DNA of 64,000 nt from Myxocyprinus asiaticus. Taxonomy: Eukaryota; Chordata; Actinopteri; Cypriniformes; Catostomidae. The notes beneath the pieces are model-generated. The model saw only the letters and a list, made by a program, of their open reading frames with translations, was not told the origin of the DNA and searched no databases. The stretch is taken from NCBI RefSeq assembly GCF_019703515.2, contig NC_059372.1, positions 16,281,492 to 16,345,491 on the forward strand. Direction: 5' to 3'. This document shows positions 37,126 through 49,476 of this stretch, piece after piece (the first letter of the stretch is position 1; each line of letters starts with the position of its first letter). A program made the translations under genes and the position numbers.

Positions 37126-38720
37126 AGGAATAGTTCACCAAAAATGAAAATTCTCTCATAATTTACTCACCATCATGCCATCTCAGAAGTGTATGACTTT
37201 CTTCTGCTGAACACAAATAAAGATTTTTAGAAGTATATCTCAGCTCTGTATGTTCATACAATGCAAATGAATGGCAGGGTTCCAGCGGATGCTTAAAAAA
37301 AGTCTTAAAATGTTTTAAAATAGGTTTTCCAAAATGTAAGATCATAAAAAGTCTTAAATATCTTAAATGATACAACAAAAGTACGTTATTTTAATTTTTA
37401 TTTAAAGAGGTCTTAAATTTGGGGGCGGATAGACAGAAATCATGATATGACCTAATGTGATTATCAAACTTAAAAAGAATACCATTTAAATAAATAAATG
37501 CATGCGCTGCATCCTTCAAATTGAATACGTGAATGCTGTATTTTCTCCAAGCACACGGGGGCTTGTGAGTGTTTTCAGATGTTGCAGAGCAGTTCACAAT
37601 CATTAAGCCATATCGGAAATTTATGACAAGCGATCACCGATCATTAATGATCATCTGTTGATGATGATGATGATGTAGTGTTGATGAAATATGACAATGT
37701 TTACTTTTAATTGTTTATATTGTAATACGTTGTAGATTATTTTCAGAACGCACATTGTCGGAGTGCCCCCCCATAAAGTGCATCTGGAATTTAATTACAT
37801 TTTGACTCTTGTAGCCTCTGTCTGGCCCACCCTATCACAGGAAGAAAAGACTAAAAACATTTAATATAGGCTACCAGTTTTAAAAATGTATTGGCAGACT
37901 AACTGGCTTTCTTTCAACACATTATCGAATCAGCACAATCCAATATCGGTTGACTTTTAATTTGTATTTATTTATATAATTGTACATAAACCAGTTTTAA
38001 TGTGATATATATGTGGAAAACATGTCTTGACTTTTTTAAACTTGCATATAGCCTACCCTGTTTTGCTGATAAGCAATGTTAATGCCACGTTGAATGTGTG
38101 CCCCTGCCTGTTTAATTTAGAGTCTGTGATACATGATTCATTTTGAGATTGTGTTGGTTTGTTTTGGTATGGGAATACGGTATTCATTTGATTTGTTCAG
38201 GTCTTCAAAAAGGTCTTAAAAAGTCTGCAGCAACCCTGGAATGGGTGCCAAAATTTTGAAGCTCAAAAAATCACATAAGTCACCATAAAAGTAATCCATA
38301 AGACTCCAGTGGTTGACTCAGTGACTTCAGAAGTGATATGATAGGTGTGGGGGAGAAAAAGATAAATATTTAAGTCCTTTTATGGTAGAAATTCTCCCTG
38401 CCTGCTCAGTTAATATCCACTTTAACTTTCACATTCTTCCTCTTGTGTTTTTGGTGATTCACATTTTTTATACATATCGCCCCCTCATCCACACCTATTA
38501 TATCACTTCTGAAGATATGGATTAAAACACTGGCGTCATATGGATTACTTTTATGATGCCTTTATGTGCTTTTTGGAGCGTCAAAATTTTGGCACCCATT
38601 CACTTACCTTGTCTGGACCTACAGAGCTGAAATATCCTTCTAAAAATCATAATTTGTGTTCTGGGATGGTATGAGGGTGAGTAAATTATGAGAATTTTCA
38701 TTTTTAGGTGAACTATCCCT
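37126..38720. mobile_element. TTAA palindromic MITE split by a nested element
   Basis: Left end AGGAATAGTTCACCAAAAATG after TTAA (37122-37125); right end TTTTAGGTGAACTATCCCT before TTAA (38721-38724). Arms pair as in the copy at 6186-6802. A 964-bp element (37275-38238) sits in the left arm just after AATGCAAATGAATGG. Confidence 0.85.
37275..38238. mobile_element. Nested CAGGGTT-ended element
   Basis: Starts CAGGGTTCCAGCGGATGC and ends AAAGTCTGCAGCAACCCTG, with AAGTCTTAAA words repeated close to both ends. GAATGG flanks it on both sides (37269-37274, 38239-38244). The duplication is 6 bp as seen, shorter than the hAT standard of 8, perhaps from decay. It contains a GATGATGAT run near 37658. 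No coding capacity. Confidence 0.7.
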
Positions 38721-39258
38721 TTAAGTCCATCAATAGTCCCATGTGTCAAAAGCTGGATCTCATATATATAAATTGTTTTAAAATATCGTCTTTACTGTTA
38801 ACAGATGGCCCAGACACAGAGACTACAAGAGTTAAAATTGAATGAAGTCCCAGATGCAGTTTATTGTTCTACTTCAATACCAATCAATAAAGAAAAAAAA
38901 GTGGTACATAATTCAGGACTTTTAATTATAAAGAAGCCTGAAATACACATAGGACTCTTATTTTGAAATGTCTGCGATCCCAATTGCGAACTCACTGGCG
39001 GCTGATTCGCTGAGAAAGTGAATCTGATTCAAACTACTAAACTGAGCTCCTGAGCACATCACAACAGATAGGGTGAAAAGTGGCGCGAAGCACACTGTTG
39101 CGCGCTCTAAAGATGTATTCAATAACTCACAAGATCTGATGAAACCGCATATGAATGCACACAACCTGACTGTCTAGATTAGATTTTAAATTATTGTCAC
39201 AATCAACTATTTTTGGTCACATTTGCTACCATTTTAGTTGCAGTCTGGAGCCCTGCAT

Positions 39259-40359
39259 CAGCGACAAAACACACAGTGATGTGTAACTGCATTAGCTTCG
39301 AGAAAAAGGACTGATTTTCATACATGCTCATAACCAGCATTGCAATTGATTGTTCTGTCATTTAAAATTAGAGTCTAAGCAAAATAGTGGGGGGTGTTTT
39401 TGATGATGATTCCTTCATATTATGTTACAGTTTTGCTTTTGACCCCCTGTACATTGTTTGAGTTATCCAGTCATTGTGCTAGTGTTGAAATATAGGTTGA
39501 GCTCACAAAATAATAACTAAGCTAGAAGCTAATTGGATACCGACTCCCTCGAAATTACACCAAAGTAGAATGTTTTTGCAGTGAACATGAAATAGGGTTG
39601 TTCGTGAACATTTCTGTTCTGCCTTTAAAAGAATTTACTGCATGGCTCTCAGAGAGTGGAACTACTGTTCAGAGGAAGTTGAAAAATTAAAACTGACTTT
39701 GATAATTACATTTTCTTTTAATTGTGTGATCCAAAACATAGTTAGCTGCCTACGGAGGCAGCATTTTAAGGCATTATAGTTGCCTTAAGGCATGATAAGA
39801 GGCAAAAATGTTCCAAAAGGTAGGCATCTTAATTTTGCTACCATCTAAGAAATCGAATTTTAGCCAAATTCTAACTCCCTCTCTACACCGGGCATGTCCA
39901 TTGTTGTGATGCAACTCAACGGCTTGAGGTTGTCTACACTGGACATGTCGACAAAAACTTTCTAAATCATTTATTTGTGTTGTTGGCAGTAGTAGCGCCA
40001 GTGCGTATAGCACAAAATGGAACGGGACACCCGTTTACTGTCGGCGGGACGTGCTGCAACAGACGCTTCCAGTGTAAATGCCATCATCAAATATAATGGG
40101 TTCTATTGCTTTTGACGCGACGCAACGTGCCGCTCACATACGGTGTAGACAGAGTGAAAGGCAGGATCACATGTATCTTTTGTGGAAACTTCCACAAGCT
40201 TAGTGATAAAAATAAATCCAAGATGGTAGATAAGACTAGAGAAATGTTTAATACAATGAACCAGTCATTTTTAGCAACATACTATAATTAAACTCTTAAA
40301 AACAATTATCTGTAAACATGCGCTAGGCAGATGTGTTTTTGACAGTTGCTCAGCATTTC
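39259..40359. repeat. Intron DNA with a degraded palindromic repeat at about 39880-40150
   Basis: CTCTACACCGGGCATGTCCA (39881) has a weak reverse-complement partner near 40139 (ATACGGTGTAGAC), and GTCTACACTGGACATGTCGA recurs in the middle. It looks like an old MITE; no ends are certain. The remainder holds nothing I can name. Confidence 0.4.
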
Positions 40360-40362
40360 TTA

Positions 40363-41572
40363 AGCCCCGTACACACATGCAGCGACTTCCAGCGACAAAG
40401 CAACCTGATCTCATTAGTTTTCAATGAGAGCTATCGAATTCCGGCGGCACAAGCAGCTGTGACCTCTGGCAACTAGATATGGACATGTCGAATGACATGA
40501 CAAAGTTGAGAAAAGTTTAACTTTATACAAATGAGGAGCAACTTTTGGCAGCGACAACCAATAGGAGCGAAGACGGTGTTCACTGGATCTCACGTCACCC
40601 GTCTCCTTTGATATAATGGAGTCGAGTGCAGGCTGGACAGCGGACAATTTCAAGTTTCTGAGAGAGATTTCACTGTTCTATAATATTTGTCTGTAACCAC
40701 AAACTTGGATATAATAAAATTATGCATGGAATAGAAACTGTCGGCAGTGAGTTTGATTCATACATTGATAGATTGTTCCTCTTATTGATGATATGATGCA
40801 TTGAGCACTGCTGTAGTTTATGTAAAAACAATCTCCAGTAGAATGTTCCTTTTTAGGGACAATAGAACTGATTCCTTGTCAAATTATAATAATATCTTTG
40901 TTTTACGGGCAATTTATCTCATCTGTGATCACATTTTCTAAAGACATGGCCAGTTGTGAAATCTACCAATACGTTAATGCCACAGCAGTAGGAACGCCTA
41001 CTTGCGACTAGAGGTTGACCGATAGTGGATTTTGCCGATGTTGATTACTAAGGTGGTGGGGAAAGGCAGATAACCGATTAATCGTCCGATTGTTTTTTTT
41101 TTTTTTTTTTTCAAAATTGATCTATAGAATGATTAAAAAAATCTTAATCTTTCCTTATTATGAAGGGAAAAAACATTGAGTCTAGATGAGTCCAAAATTA
41201 ATAAAATCCCAAAAGCAGTTGATTGTGCAACCAAAGTCAATTACAATTTGGTGCATAACACAGGACTTTTAACTATAAACGAGCCCAAAATACACCCTCT
41301 TCTGTTACAATGCTCTATATGCAAGTATTTATCAAATGAAGCTCTTTATAGCATATATTGATGAAGTGTTTGTATATTGAAATGTCACCAGATGAGGTTT
41401 GTTGATGAGGAATAAAAAATGAAAATATCGTCAACTATCGGCAGAGATTTTTGCCGATAACAATAGTTCCAAAAAGCAACTATTGGCACTGATTAATCGG
41501 TAAAACCAGTATATCGGTCTACCTCTACTAGCGACATGAAGCGATAAAGTCGCTGCATGTGTGTATGGGGCT
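40363..41572. mobile_element. Harbinger-like MITE with TTA target, hosting a hAT
   Basis: Ends AGCCCCGTACACACATGCAG (from 40363/40364) and CTGCATGTGTGTATGGGGCT (41572) are near-perfect inverted repeats, continuing with AGCGACTT / AAAGTCGCT. TTA flanks both sides (40360-40362, 41573-41575), the 3-bp target preferred by PIF/Harbinger transposases. It is interrupted by the hAT at 41009-41527. Confidence 0.75.
41009..41527. mobile_element. Nested non-autonomous hAT
   Basis: Ends TAGAGGTTGACCGATAGTGG (41009) and TATATCGGTCTACCTCTA (41527). Flanks CTTGCGAC (41001-41008) and CTAGCGAC (41528-41535) are an 8-bp duplication with one mismatch. Length 519 bp. A T run occupies 41093-41111. A degraded relative is at 11445-11830. 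Confidence 0.85.
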
Positions 41573-41575
41573 TTA

Positions 41576-42774
41576 GTGTCTCGTTCTGGAGCACCTACAT
41601 TTTAAGACATCATGTTAAGCTAAACAATCAACTTTTAAAAACCTCTTAAGACACCTGCGTTCTGTTCTTTATATTGCGCTGCATCTAGGCTATTTTTTTT
41701 TTAATGCAAGTGAGGCAGGTTTAAAAGGTTTGAAACAGAGTTTATGTCTTTTGATCTGCATGCTGTCCTGTAATCTTGTTTTAAATGACAAAGTGCTTCT
41801 TTTACCCAAAAATTGCTGTCAAATCTTGAAGGCCAAATTTGCTTATACTATTAAGCGAACACATTGCCTGGACTCAGTGCTTTCAGGAAATAACTCTTGC
41901 TCGCTGGGAGAACAACTGGTGTGTGGCCAATCCCTTTTATTTATTTTTTTCATCCACATTCCTGCCATCCTGCAAGGGTTTTATTGGAATGGGATGTGAA
42001 TGTCATGTGGGTACTGGTGACAGACGAATATATATAATCAGCAGTTGGTCGTAACAAGGTGATTATAATTGGGCTCAATTCACAGTTGTAGACAATTTCA
42101 TTGTAATTTAGAAATTCTGCCCTAGAACAATGAAAGTTAAATGGCAGTGATTTGACTGGCCTGCCATGCCATTAGGAAGGGGAAAGAGAGACAGAAAGAG
42201 TAAGAATAGAAGAAAGCTTGATATATAGCCCTGCCTTAATTGCCCCTGAACAAATTGTATTCCCCTTTTCTTTTATCCTCAACCGCCATTTGTGCTTTTT
42301 ACTGTTCTTTCTAGAAGTCAGGATCAGTGTGACTGTGTACTTTATTGGGTAGTTAAAGTCTTAATAAAGCTTAGCATCAGTCCCCCTTAAGCCTTTGAGA
42401 GTGGACTTCCACTACTGAAACACCTAAAGTCTGATGATTCTCATCACAAAATGTCACAATATTTCTTTTCTCCTTACAGTACCCGTGGCCCATTAATTTA
42501 GATTTCCATTCATTTAAAGCTGTTAACTTGCCTTCATTCTGCAGGTTGCTCAATAGCCACTCTTTGCTGGCAGAATAATTGGAGCCAGTTAATTTATGAT
42601 CCTCGCTATGTGCAGTGTATGAAGAACTGCAGTGGATAATCATATTCTAATATTTAATCATATAAACTAGCTATTGTATTTATGCACTGAGATCTATTTA
42701 TTAGTGTGAATGTATCAATAAATTACAACTGTTGATTAATAGGCTTTTTGTTGCACTCTCTTTTTGTTCTGCAG
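41576..42774. other. camta1 intron 2, last part
   Basis: No gene or bounded repeat. The final 40 bases carry the pyrimidine tract and TTCTGCAG acceptor of exon 3. Confidence 0.5.
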
Positions 42775-42878
42775 ATGAACACGGACATTTGAAAATATAC
42801 CTGCCCAAAAAGCTGCTTGAATGTTTACCAAAATGCTCTACGTTGCCAAAAGAGAGACACAGGTGGAACACCAATGAG
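42775..42878 (+). CDS. camta1: camta1 coding exon 3, start of CG-1 domain
   Basis: The exon starts after a strong acceptor (CTCTCTTTTTGTTCTGCAG) in phase 1 and ends in phase 0 at GAG|GTAAGG. It reads EHGHLKIYLPKKLLECLPKC then STLPKERHRWNTNE. The LPKKLLECLPKC...ERHRWNTNE block is the characteristic start of the CG-1 DNA-binding domain of animal CAMTA proteins, which bind CG-rich promoter elements. It follows CAMTA1 (SLPKERHRWNTNE) more closely than CAMTA2 (LLPPERLRWNTNE). The mammalian exon also ends at this Glu, and the family continues with EIAAYLITFEKHEEWL, which I could not find downstream in the window. The first codon joins one base from candidate exon 2 with AT. I am very sure of the exon; paralogue assignment (a or b copy after the teleost duplication) cannot be made here. 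Confidence 0.95.
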
Positions 42879-45175
42879 GTAAGGTCACCTCTCTCTGCCA
42901 TCTGCTGCTGTCTTTTTTTAACTCCTGCTGACTTATAGAGATAAAACCTTGTTTATTTAAAGCAGTGAATCGGACACAATGTGTTAACAGAAACCTCTCT
43001 TGAGGCTCTGCCGTCACTTCAGATATTAACAGCAACTGCTTGATTGCCTTATTTTTGTGGCAGGAGGAAGTTGCTTTAGATCTACCACCCTATTGTCCTT
43101 ACTTTGCTTTTGAATAATTTTCACAGGCAGGACATAGATTGAGTATTTGGGGGAACAGCAGGTACATAAAGCTTTCAGTATATTCCAATGTCTTATTTTC
43201 ACATTTTTGCAAATATAAATTTGTAGTAGTTTATGATCTGCACATAAAACATTTATGTTTTGGCGTTCATTATTTCAAATAGTATTCTGTTGCTTTTGTG
43301 GTGGCAAATTGCAGAGCAGTTTGTAAGTTAAAATTTCACTGTATATCATAGTTGGCCATCTGTTCCAGCACTACTTTTATTCATAGATGTTTCAATTCCC
43401 AGGAAATATAGACAGGATATGATTTTTAAAATGCACCAACTGGTATGACAAGAGAGAAATCCCAGATAGACATTTTGGTGCTAATTTAGAGCAGAACATG
43501 AACAGGAAATTCCTAAGACTCTCTTCATCTAAGGCTCCTTTATTTCCTCTGAGTCTGGTTCAATCTCTCTGTAGCTGTGGAGAGCTTAGTGGTAGTATTT
43601 CTTGTAACATTTTCAAGATTCCTTGAATTTTTCCCAGGTTTCAAAGCACTGCGTGATCCTTTATTAAAAATGCAAAGATAATTAATTTGGTAATGAAAAA
43701 TAGTTTATGATAGAATCATGCAAGTTGTTTAGCTCAGTTCTGTTGTTTATTGGCTTTCAGTAGATGATGGCATGCTATTTCATATCCCTCTGTGCCACCG
43801 CATAGAAGCTGTGCTATCTTACAAACCCATTTACCTTATAATTTACATATGAAAATGTGTTTAAGCACATTTATCAAAGACTGAAGGTATTTCATACACA
43901 ATGCATAAAACAAATAAGAAATGATAACAACCCTCTTAGATTTTCGGGATTGAAAATGAAAATGTAAAATGTTTTTATTTGTATCACGGATGGAGGAAAG
44001 ATTAGAGACTGTTTGCTCCAGCTGTCCTTGACCTATAGGCCAGCCGTTTTAAATTAGTTCATTTCTTTTCAGTCCAACTACTTTATCATAAATGAGACGG
44101 TGACTTGCTTGATTTTAGAATTGTATTTGTTGTTCGTGTTCAGGCTGTTGTGTGGCGTGGCTCCCTCTTTGCAGAGGCTGCAGGGAGATTGAAACTAAAC
44201 ATTGTTTCACTGCCGTAAGCTGGAGGGATTTTAAATGAGTCTGTTTCTCTGAGGAGATTCATAAACTTATAGCTCAGTGAAGGCAATACAGTTTTATTAC
44301 AATTGATCCCAATGAAGCACGCATGAGTTTTACACATAAACTGACAGGCACCGATATCATCAGAAAACAAGCAACAGAGGAACTGCATGTGCATGTCGAG
44401 CATTTTAAGGCTTTTTCTTAGTTTTTAAAAGGTTCATTCCTCATTTTTTAAATTAATGACATCCTCTTGTGAAAGCTGGTTAAGAGAGGGATGAGAAGCG
44501 CTCTGGTGGGTTAGTGTGTCGGCCTCGCTCAGTAAAATCAGAGCACTTGCCATAGCTACATACATAACTCACATGTCACCTTTACATCAATTTCAGCTCT
44601 GTCAAAAGTCCCCTGTGACAAATCACTGACGTGGCCCTCTTAACGGGATATTTATGAATTGAATACACTGCTTTATCCCTTTGCGTATTCTTTATGAGTG
44701 ACAAGTAGCTTTTTTGAAGGGAGAGTGGTATGGATATGAATGACAATGCCAAAATAGACATTGAAAGCACCAGCAACTGAATGTTTATGTGTCATTTCAG
44801 ATTCAGCTCTTTATGTTTTCTCTCTGTGCTTCTGGTAACCAGAGACTCAGTTTCGTTTGTTGAATAGTTCATCTTTGAAGTGCAAATATGGAAAGGTGGG
44901 ATATGATTGTTTGTTTGGGTTTATTTCCATGTAATATGTTGCACTGCTTAGAGAAGTTATAAATACAGATTTCTAATGCACTTGTCATTCAAATCCTGCC
45001 AATTCACATCAGGCATTATGCATGTATGAGCATAATTTCTCTGAGAATTCTAGTTGGAGATGATATGAGGAAATGAGAGAGTCAAAAACATTGTCTGAGA
45101 TGCGGCTGCCTTCCTAATTGAAGCTGATGTTTTAACGTGTTTGGCCTGCGGTATTGTGCTTGCAGTCAAATTTAA
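42879..45175. other. camta1 intron 3, first part
   Basis: No further exon, gene or bounded repeat is recognised. Confidence 0.4.
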
Positions 45176-45721
45176 TTAAAGGAATATTCCGGGTTCAATA
45201 CAAGTTGAGCTCAATCTACCGCATTTGTGGCATAATGTTGTTTACCACAAAAATGTATTTGGACTTGTCCCTCCTTTAAAAAAAAATAAATAAAAAAAAA
45301 AAGAAGCAAAAATCTGGGTCACAGTTAGTGATGCACTGAAATTAAAATTCTTGCCCGAAACCAAAACCGAAAATTCTGGACACACTGGGCCGAAAATTAT
45401 TATTTTAATTTAGACTTTGTTTGGAATAATTGATCAAATTCTAAATGTTAGTATTAGGGTACACTGAAACTATTATAACTATACATTAGAGCCCGACCGA
45501 TATGGGATTTTTGAGACCGATACTGATTTTAGAGGGGGCAAATTCACCGATTACCGATATGGTGGCCAATATAGTTAATTTTTGATCTGGAATGAAAACA
45601 GACCTTTTCTATGTGGATTTTTCACCAATTTTGCACCGATATGATTATGCAAAGGTACTCAGAAGGCTGCTTTCTTAAACAAATATTTTTATCAAAGAAC
45701 ATTTGACATTATTATTATAAT

Positions 45722-47510
45722 ACAAGTCAAGTCAAGTAATTTTTATTTGTATAGCGCCTTTCACAACACACATCGTTTCAAAGCAGCTGTACAGAAGATC
45801 AGGCATTAACAGAAAATGAAACTGTAATATCTATAATGTCTTAGAGTCATCATTGTGTCATTGTGTAGTTCGATAAAATACGATTGTGAATTGTGTTTAA
45901 AAATAAGTAATTAAATAATAATTGTATTTAGAACCCCAGTGAGCAAGCCGAAGGCGACTGTGGCAAGGAACTCAAAACTCCATAAGATGTTGGTTAATGG
46001 AGAAAAATAACCTTGGGAGAAACCAGACTCACTGTGGGGGCCAGTTCCCCTCTGGCTAACATCATGAATATTATGCCAGTATTACTTATGCATAGTTCAA
46101 GTCATGGTTTAAAATGATTAAACTAAGTAAGTGTTAAGGGTCAGTGTTTAAACAAAGATTTTGTATGAACTGTAAGATTAATGACTAATGTCTTTGAAGT
46201 CCATCCTGGATTAACTGCAGAAGTTCACATAGATGCAATTGTCCTTGTTAGTTGGCTGATGAAGGTTTTTTTGGCAATTAATTGATAGTCTTTGTATTAC
46301 ATTTCAAGTGTGTAGTCCATTATTAGACTGAGGTGATGCAGGCAGAGATCAGATAGGTGCATCGCAGTTCAACCTTGCCGGTAATTTCGGTGAGGTCTAT
46401 CCTAAGTCCAAGGTTCAGGCAATGGCATATGATGTATCCCAGGTCTTATGGTTGGAGTTGGCATCAGTTCATCCTCTGAAGTCCATCGTAATAGACTGAA
46501 GTGATGTTTGGCAGGCACCGGCTGCTATTAGTCATCATCACACAGTGACACGTAGCAGTGGAGTCCAACATGAAGCAGGAATGGAGCTGGATCCAGCCGG
46601 TTCTGGTGACTTCAAAATAGGAGTCCCGAGGTTGAGACAGGGAAACAAATAAAATAATATTAACATAGATGCCATTACATTTATTGCAGAGTTATAGATC
46701 ACGATCAATGTTTCTGGTTTCTGGTTCTGGCAGATCTAACTAAAGCAGCCTAATTGTGAGTTGATGGATAAATTAGGTGTATGACTGGCTAAATAGATGA
46801 GTCTTTAGTCTAGACTTAAACTGAGTGAGTGTGTCTGCATCTCAAACAGTGTTAGGGAGACTTTTCCATAGTTTAGGAGCCAAGTATGAAAAGGATCTAC
46901 CTCCTTTTGTGGATTTTGATATTCTAGGAACTATTAACAGGCCAGAATTTTGCGATCGTAATGAACGTGACGGAACATAGCGTGGTAGAAGGTCACTTAA
47001 GTACTGCGGAGCTAGACCATTCAAAGCTTTGTACGTAGTTAACATAATTTTAAAATTAATACAAAATTTAACAAGTAGCCAATGTAACGATGATAAAATG
47101 GAGCTAATATGATCATATTTCTTGGTTCTAGTCAGCACTCTGGCTTCTGCATTTTGAACCAATTGAAGTTTATTTATTGAACTTGCTGGACATCCTCCCA
47201 GTAATGCATTACAATAATCTAGTCTTGAGGTCATGAACATATGAATTAGATTTTCAGTATCAGCAACAGAGAGCATGTGTTGTAATTTAGCAATATTTCT
47301 TAGGTGGAAGAATGCTGTTCTACAAACATTGGTAATTTTATTTTCAAAGGACAGAATTTAGTTTTTTTTTGTCGGAATTGAGTAGAAGGAAATTTCTGGC
47401 CATCCAATCTTTTATTTCATTGATACACTCTGCTAATTTGGAGAATTGTGAAATCTCATCAGGTTTTGAAGAAATACACATTGTCAACAAAATATACATT
47501 GTCAACAAAT
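45722..47510 (-). pseudogene. L2/CR1-type LINE, 5'-truncated
   Basis: Minus strand. The frame at 46842-47276 encodes the C-terminal end of a non-LTR reverse transcriptase protein: SRLDYCNALLGGCPASSINK, VQNAEARVLTRTKKYDHISS, LHWLLVKFCINFKIMLTTYK, ALNGLAPQYLSDLLPRYVPS, a block shared by many teleost L2/CR1/Rex-like LINEs. The 3' untranslated region follows to 45722 and includes the fish-typical TTTGTATAGCGCCTTTCACA (read on the plus strand, near 45747) and a terminal CAAGTCAAGTCAAG tandem tail. The endonuclease and the catalytic RT core are missing. The weakly matching sequence above 47276 probably extends to about 47510. Confidence 0.8.
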
Positions 47511-47585
47511 TCTAGAAATGAACACTGAGAAAATAAAGAATAAATAAAAATACAATAAATAGCTAAATAAACATCAGTACTGTAG

Positions 47586-47947
47586 TGTAAAGAGGAGGCG
47601 AGAAGCAGCTTTCCTGGTTCAGGTAAGGATTTATTTTCTCTCTGCAGTACAATTACAGTCTCAGAGTCTTTGCGTTATTCACTAGGTTAATCTATAGTCA
47701 CACACCGCTTCACAAAATAAATTCTCATCATTTGTAATAAGAAAACTCTTTGCTTTTTATTCGGCTCTGTGGTGCCCAGGCTCTCTCTCTTCTACTTGCG
47801 GTGTGGCTCTATTTATGCCGCTCTCCCCGTGCTCACTGAAATTAGAGACAGGTGTTAGACATAATTTAGCTCAGGTGTAAGCGTCCTTACCGCTTTCTCT
47901 CTCTCCGGAGAGATGCTTGACCACGCCCCCGCTGCCACATATCCACA
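47586..47947 (-). repeat. Solo-side 3' LTR of a Gypsy-type element
   Basis: Bounded by TG (47586) and CA (47947). In the minus orientation it begins TGTGGATATGTGGCAGCGGG, has a TATA-like GCATAAATAGAGCC (47813-47825) and a polyadenylation signal AATAAA (about 47757-47762), the expected layout of an LTR. It directly follows the pol stop at 47957. A possible 5-bp target TGTAG precedes it at 47581-47585. No matching 5' LTR was found. Confidence 0.7.
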
Positions 47948-47956
47948 CCGCCCGAC

Positions 47957-49476
47957 TCAGGCTGGGGTGGCATCCGGCCTGCCTACCACTCCCCCCCCAT
48001 TCCTGGAAAGGAAGTCGGCGACAGCCATCTGCGCCCCCGGTCTGTGGACCACCTTGAACTTAAACGGCTGAAGAGCCAGGTACCAACGGGTGATCCGGGC
48101 ATTGGTATCTTTCATGCGGTGGAGCCACTGGAGTGGGGCGTGATCGGAACAGAGGGTGAAGGCCTGCCCCAACAGGTAGTATCGGAGAGTGAGGACCGCC
48201 CACTTGATGGCGAGACACTCCTTTTCTACGGTGCTGTACTTAGTTTCCCTCAAGGAGAGTTTATGGCTAATGTACAACACCGGGCGCTCCTCCCCCTCCA
48301 CCACCTGCGAGAGTACGGCCCCCAGCCCCCTGTCTGAAGCATCTGTCTGTAAAACAAAAGGGAGAGAGAAGTCCGGTGAATGTAAAAGCGGCCCCCCGCA
48401 AAGTGCAGCTTTAACTTGCGTGAACGCCCGCCGACACTGCTCCGTCCACTGGACCGGATCTGGAGCTCCCTTTTTAGTGAGATCAGTCAGCGGGCTGGTG
48501 ACATCCGAATAATTAGGCACGAACCTTCTATAATAGCCAGCCAGCCCTAGGAACTGTCTCACCCCCTTTTTGGTCTTGGGTCTCGGGCAGGTCGCAATCG
48601 CCGCTGTCTTGTCAATTTGGGGATGCACCTGCCCGTGGCCCAAGTGGAACCCCAGATACCGTACCTCCACCCGTCCAATCACGCACTTCTTTGGGTTCGC
48701 TGTGAGTCCCAGCGCACCCAGAACCGCCCTCAGATGTTGCATGTGCCGCTGCCAATCATTGCTATAAATGATGATGTCATCTAAATAGGCAGCGGTGTAG
48801 GCTGAATGTGGTCTGAGGATTCGGTCAATGAGATGCTGAAACGTAGCCGGGGCCCCAAACAAACCGAACGGAAGTGTCACAAATTGGTGTAATCCAAACG
48901 GTGTGGAGAAGGTGGTTTTCTCACGGGAAATTGGTGTCAAGGGGATCTGCCAATAACCCTTCGTCAAATCCAATGTCGAGTAAAATCGAGCAGTGCCCAA
49001 CCGATCGAGCAACTCATCAACGCGAGGCATTGGATATGCATCAAATTTAGACACCGCGTTGACTTTTCTATAATCCACACAGAATCGCACAGACCCGTCG
49101 CTCTTAGGCACTAGAACAACTGGGCTGGACAATCGCTGTGGGATTCTTCTATTACCCCCATATCGAGCATTGCATCCAATACTTCCCGAACAATTTTCTT
49201 CTTGTGTTCGGGTAATCGATAGGGGCGGCTACGTACCACGACCCCCGGCTCGGTCTCGATGTGGTGATGGATGAGGTTTGTACGTCCCTGTAGAGGGGAG
49301 AACATATCCGCAAACTCCTGTTGCAACCTAGCAACCTCCACGAGTTGACTCGGTGAGAGGTGGTCTCCGCAAGTGACCGGGGTGAACTGTTTATGTTTTG
49401 AAACCACCTCTGGTCCGAGCTCCGCCTTCTCGGGAACTACCGTAGCCAACGTCACGGGAACCGCCTCCCTCCACAA
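47957..49476 (-). pseudogene. Gypsy-like pol: reverse transcriptase and RNase H
   Basis: Minus strand. Starts in the frame at 49111-49476 (linker, then HHHIETEPGVVVRSRPYRLP, the usual lead into a Gypsy RT) and continues after a one-base deletion near 49131 in the frame 47957-49132 (391 codons). Visible in order, counted in the second frame: FCVDYRKVN (17-25), LDLTKGYWQIPL with the first catalytic Asp (54-65), TLPFGLFGAPATFQ (86-99), YLDDI catalytic box (116-120), FLGLAGYYRRF (194-204), RNase H QTDASDRGLGAVLSQ (262-276), VEKECLAIKWA (302-312) and SDHAPLQWL (329-337). The domains themselves are uninterrupted apart from that frameshift. Protease and gag are not present in the window. Confidence 0.9.

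Larger units (their letters stand above)
36709..39255. mobile_element. CAGGGCTCCAGACT-ended DNA element with nested insertions
   Basis: Left end CAAGGCTCCAGACT (36709) matches the reverse complement of the right end AGTCTGGAGCCCTG (39255) at 13 of 14 positions. No convincing 8-bp duplication flanks it. The interior is interrupted by the MITE at 37126-38720. The ends suggest hAT; the class is unproven. Confidence 0.55.
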
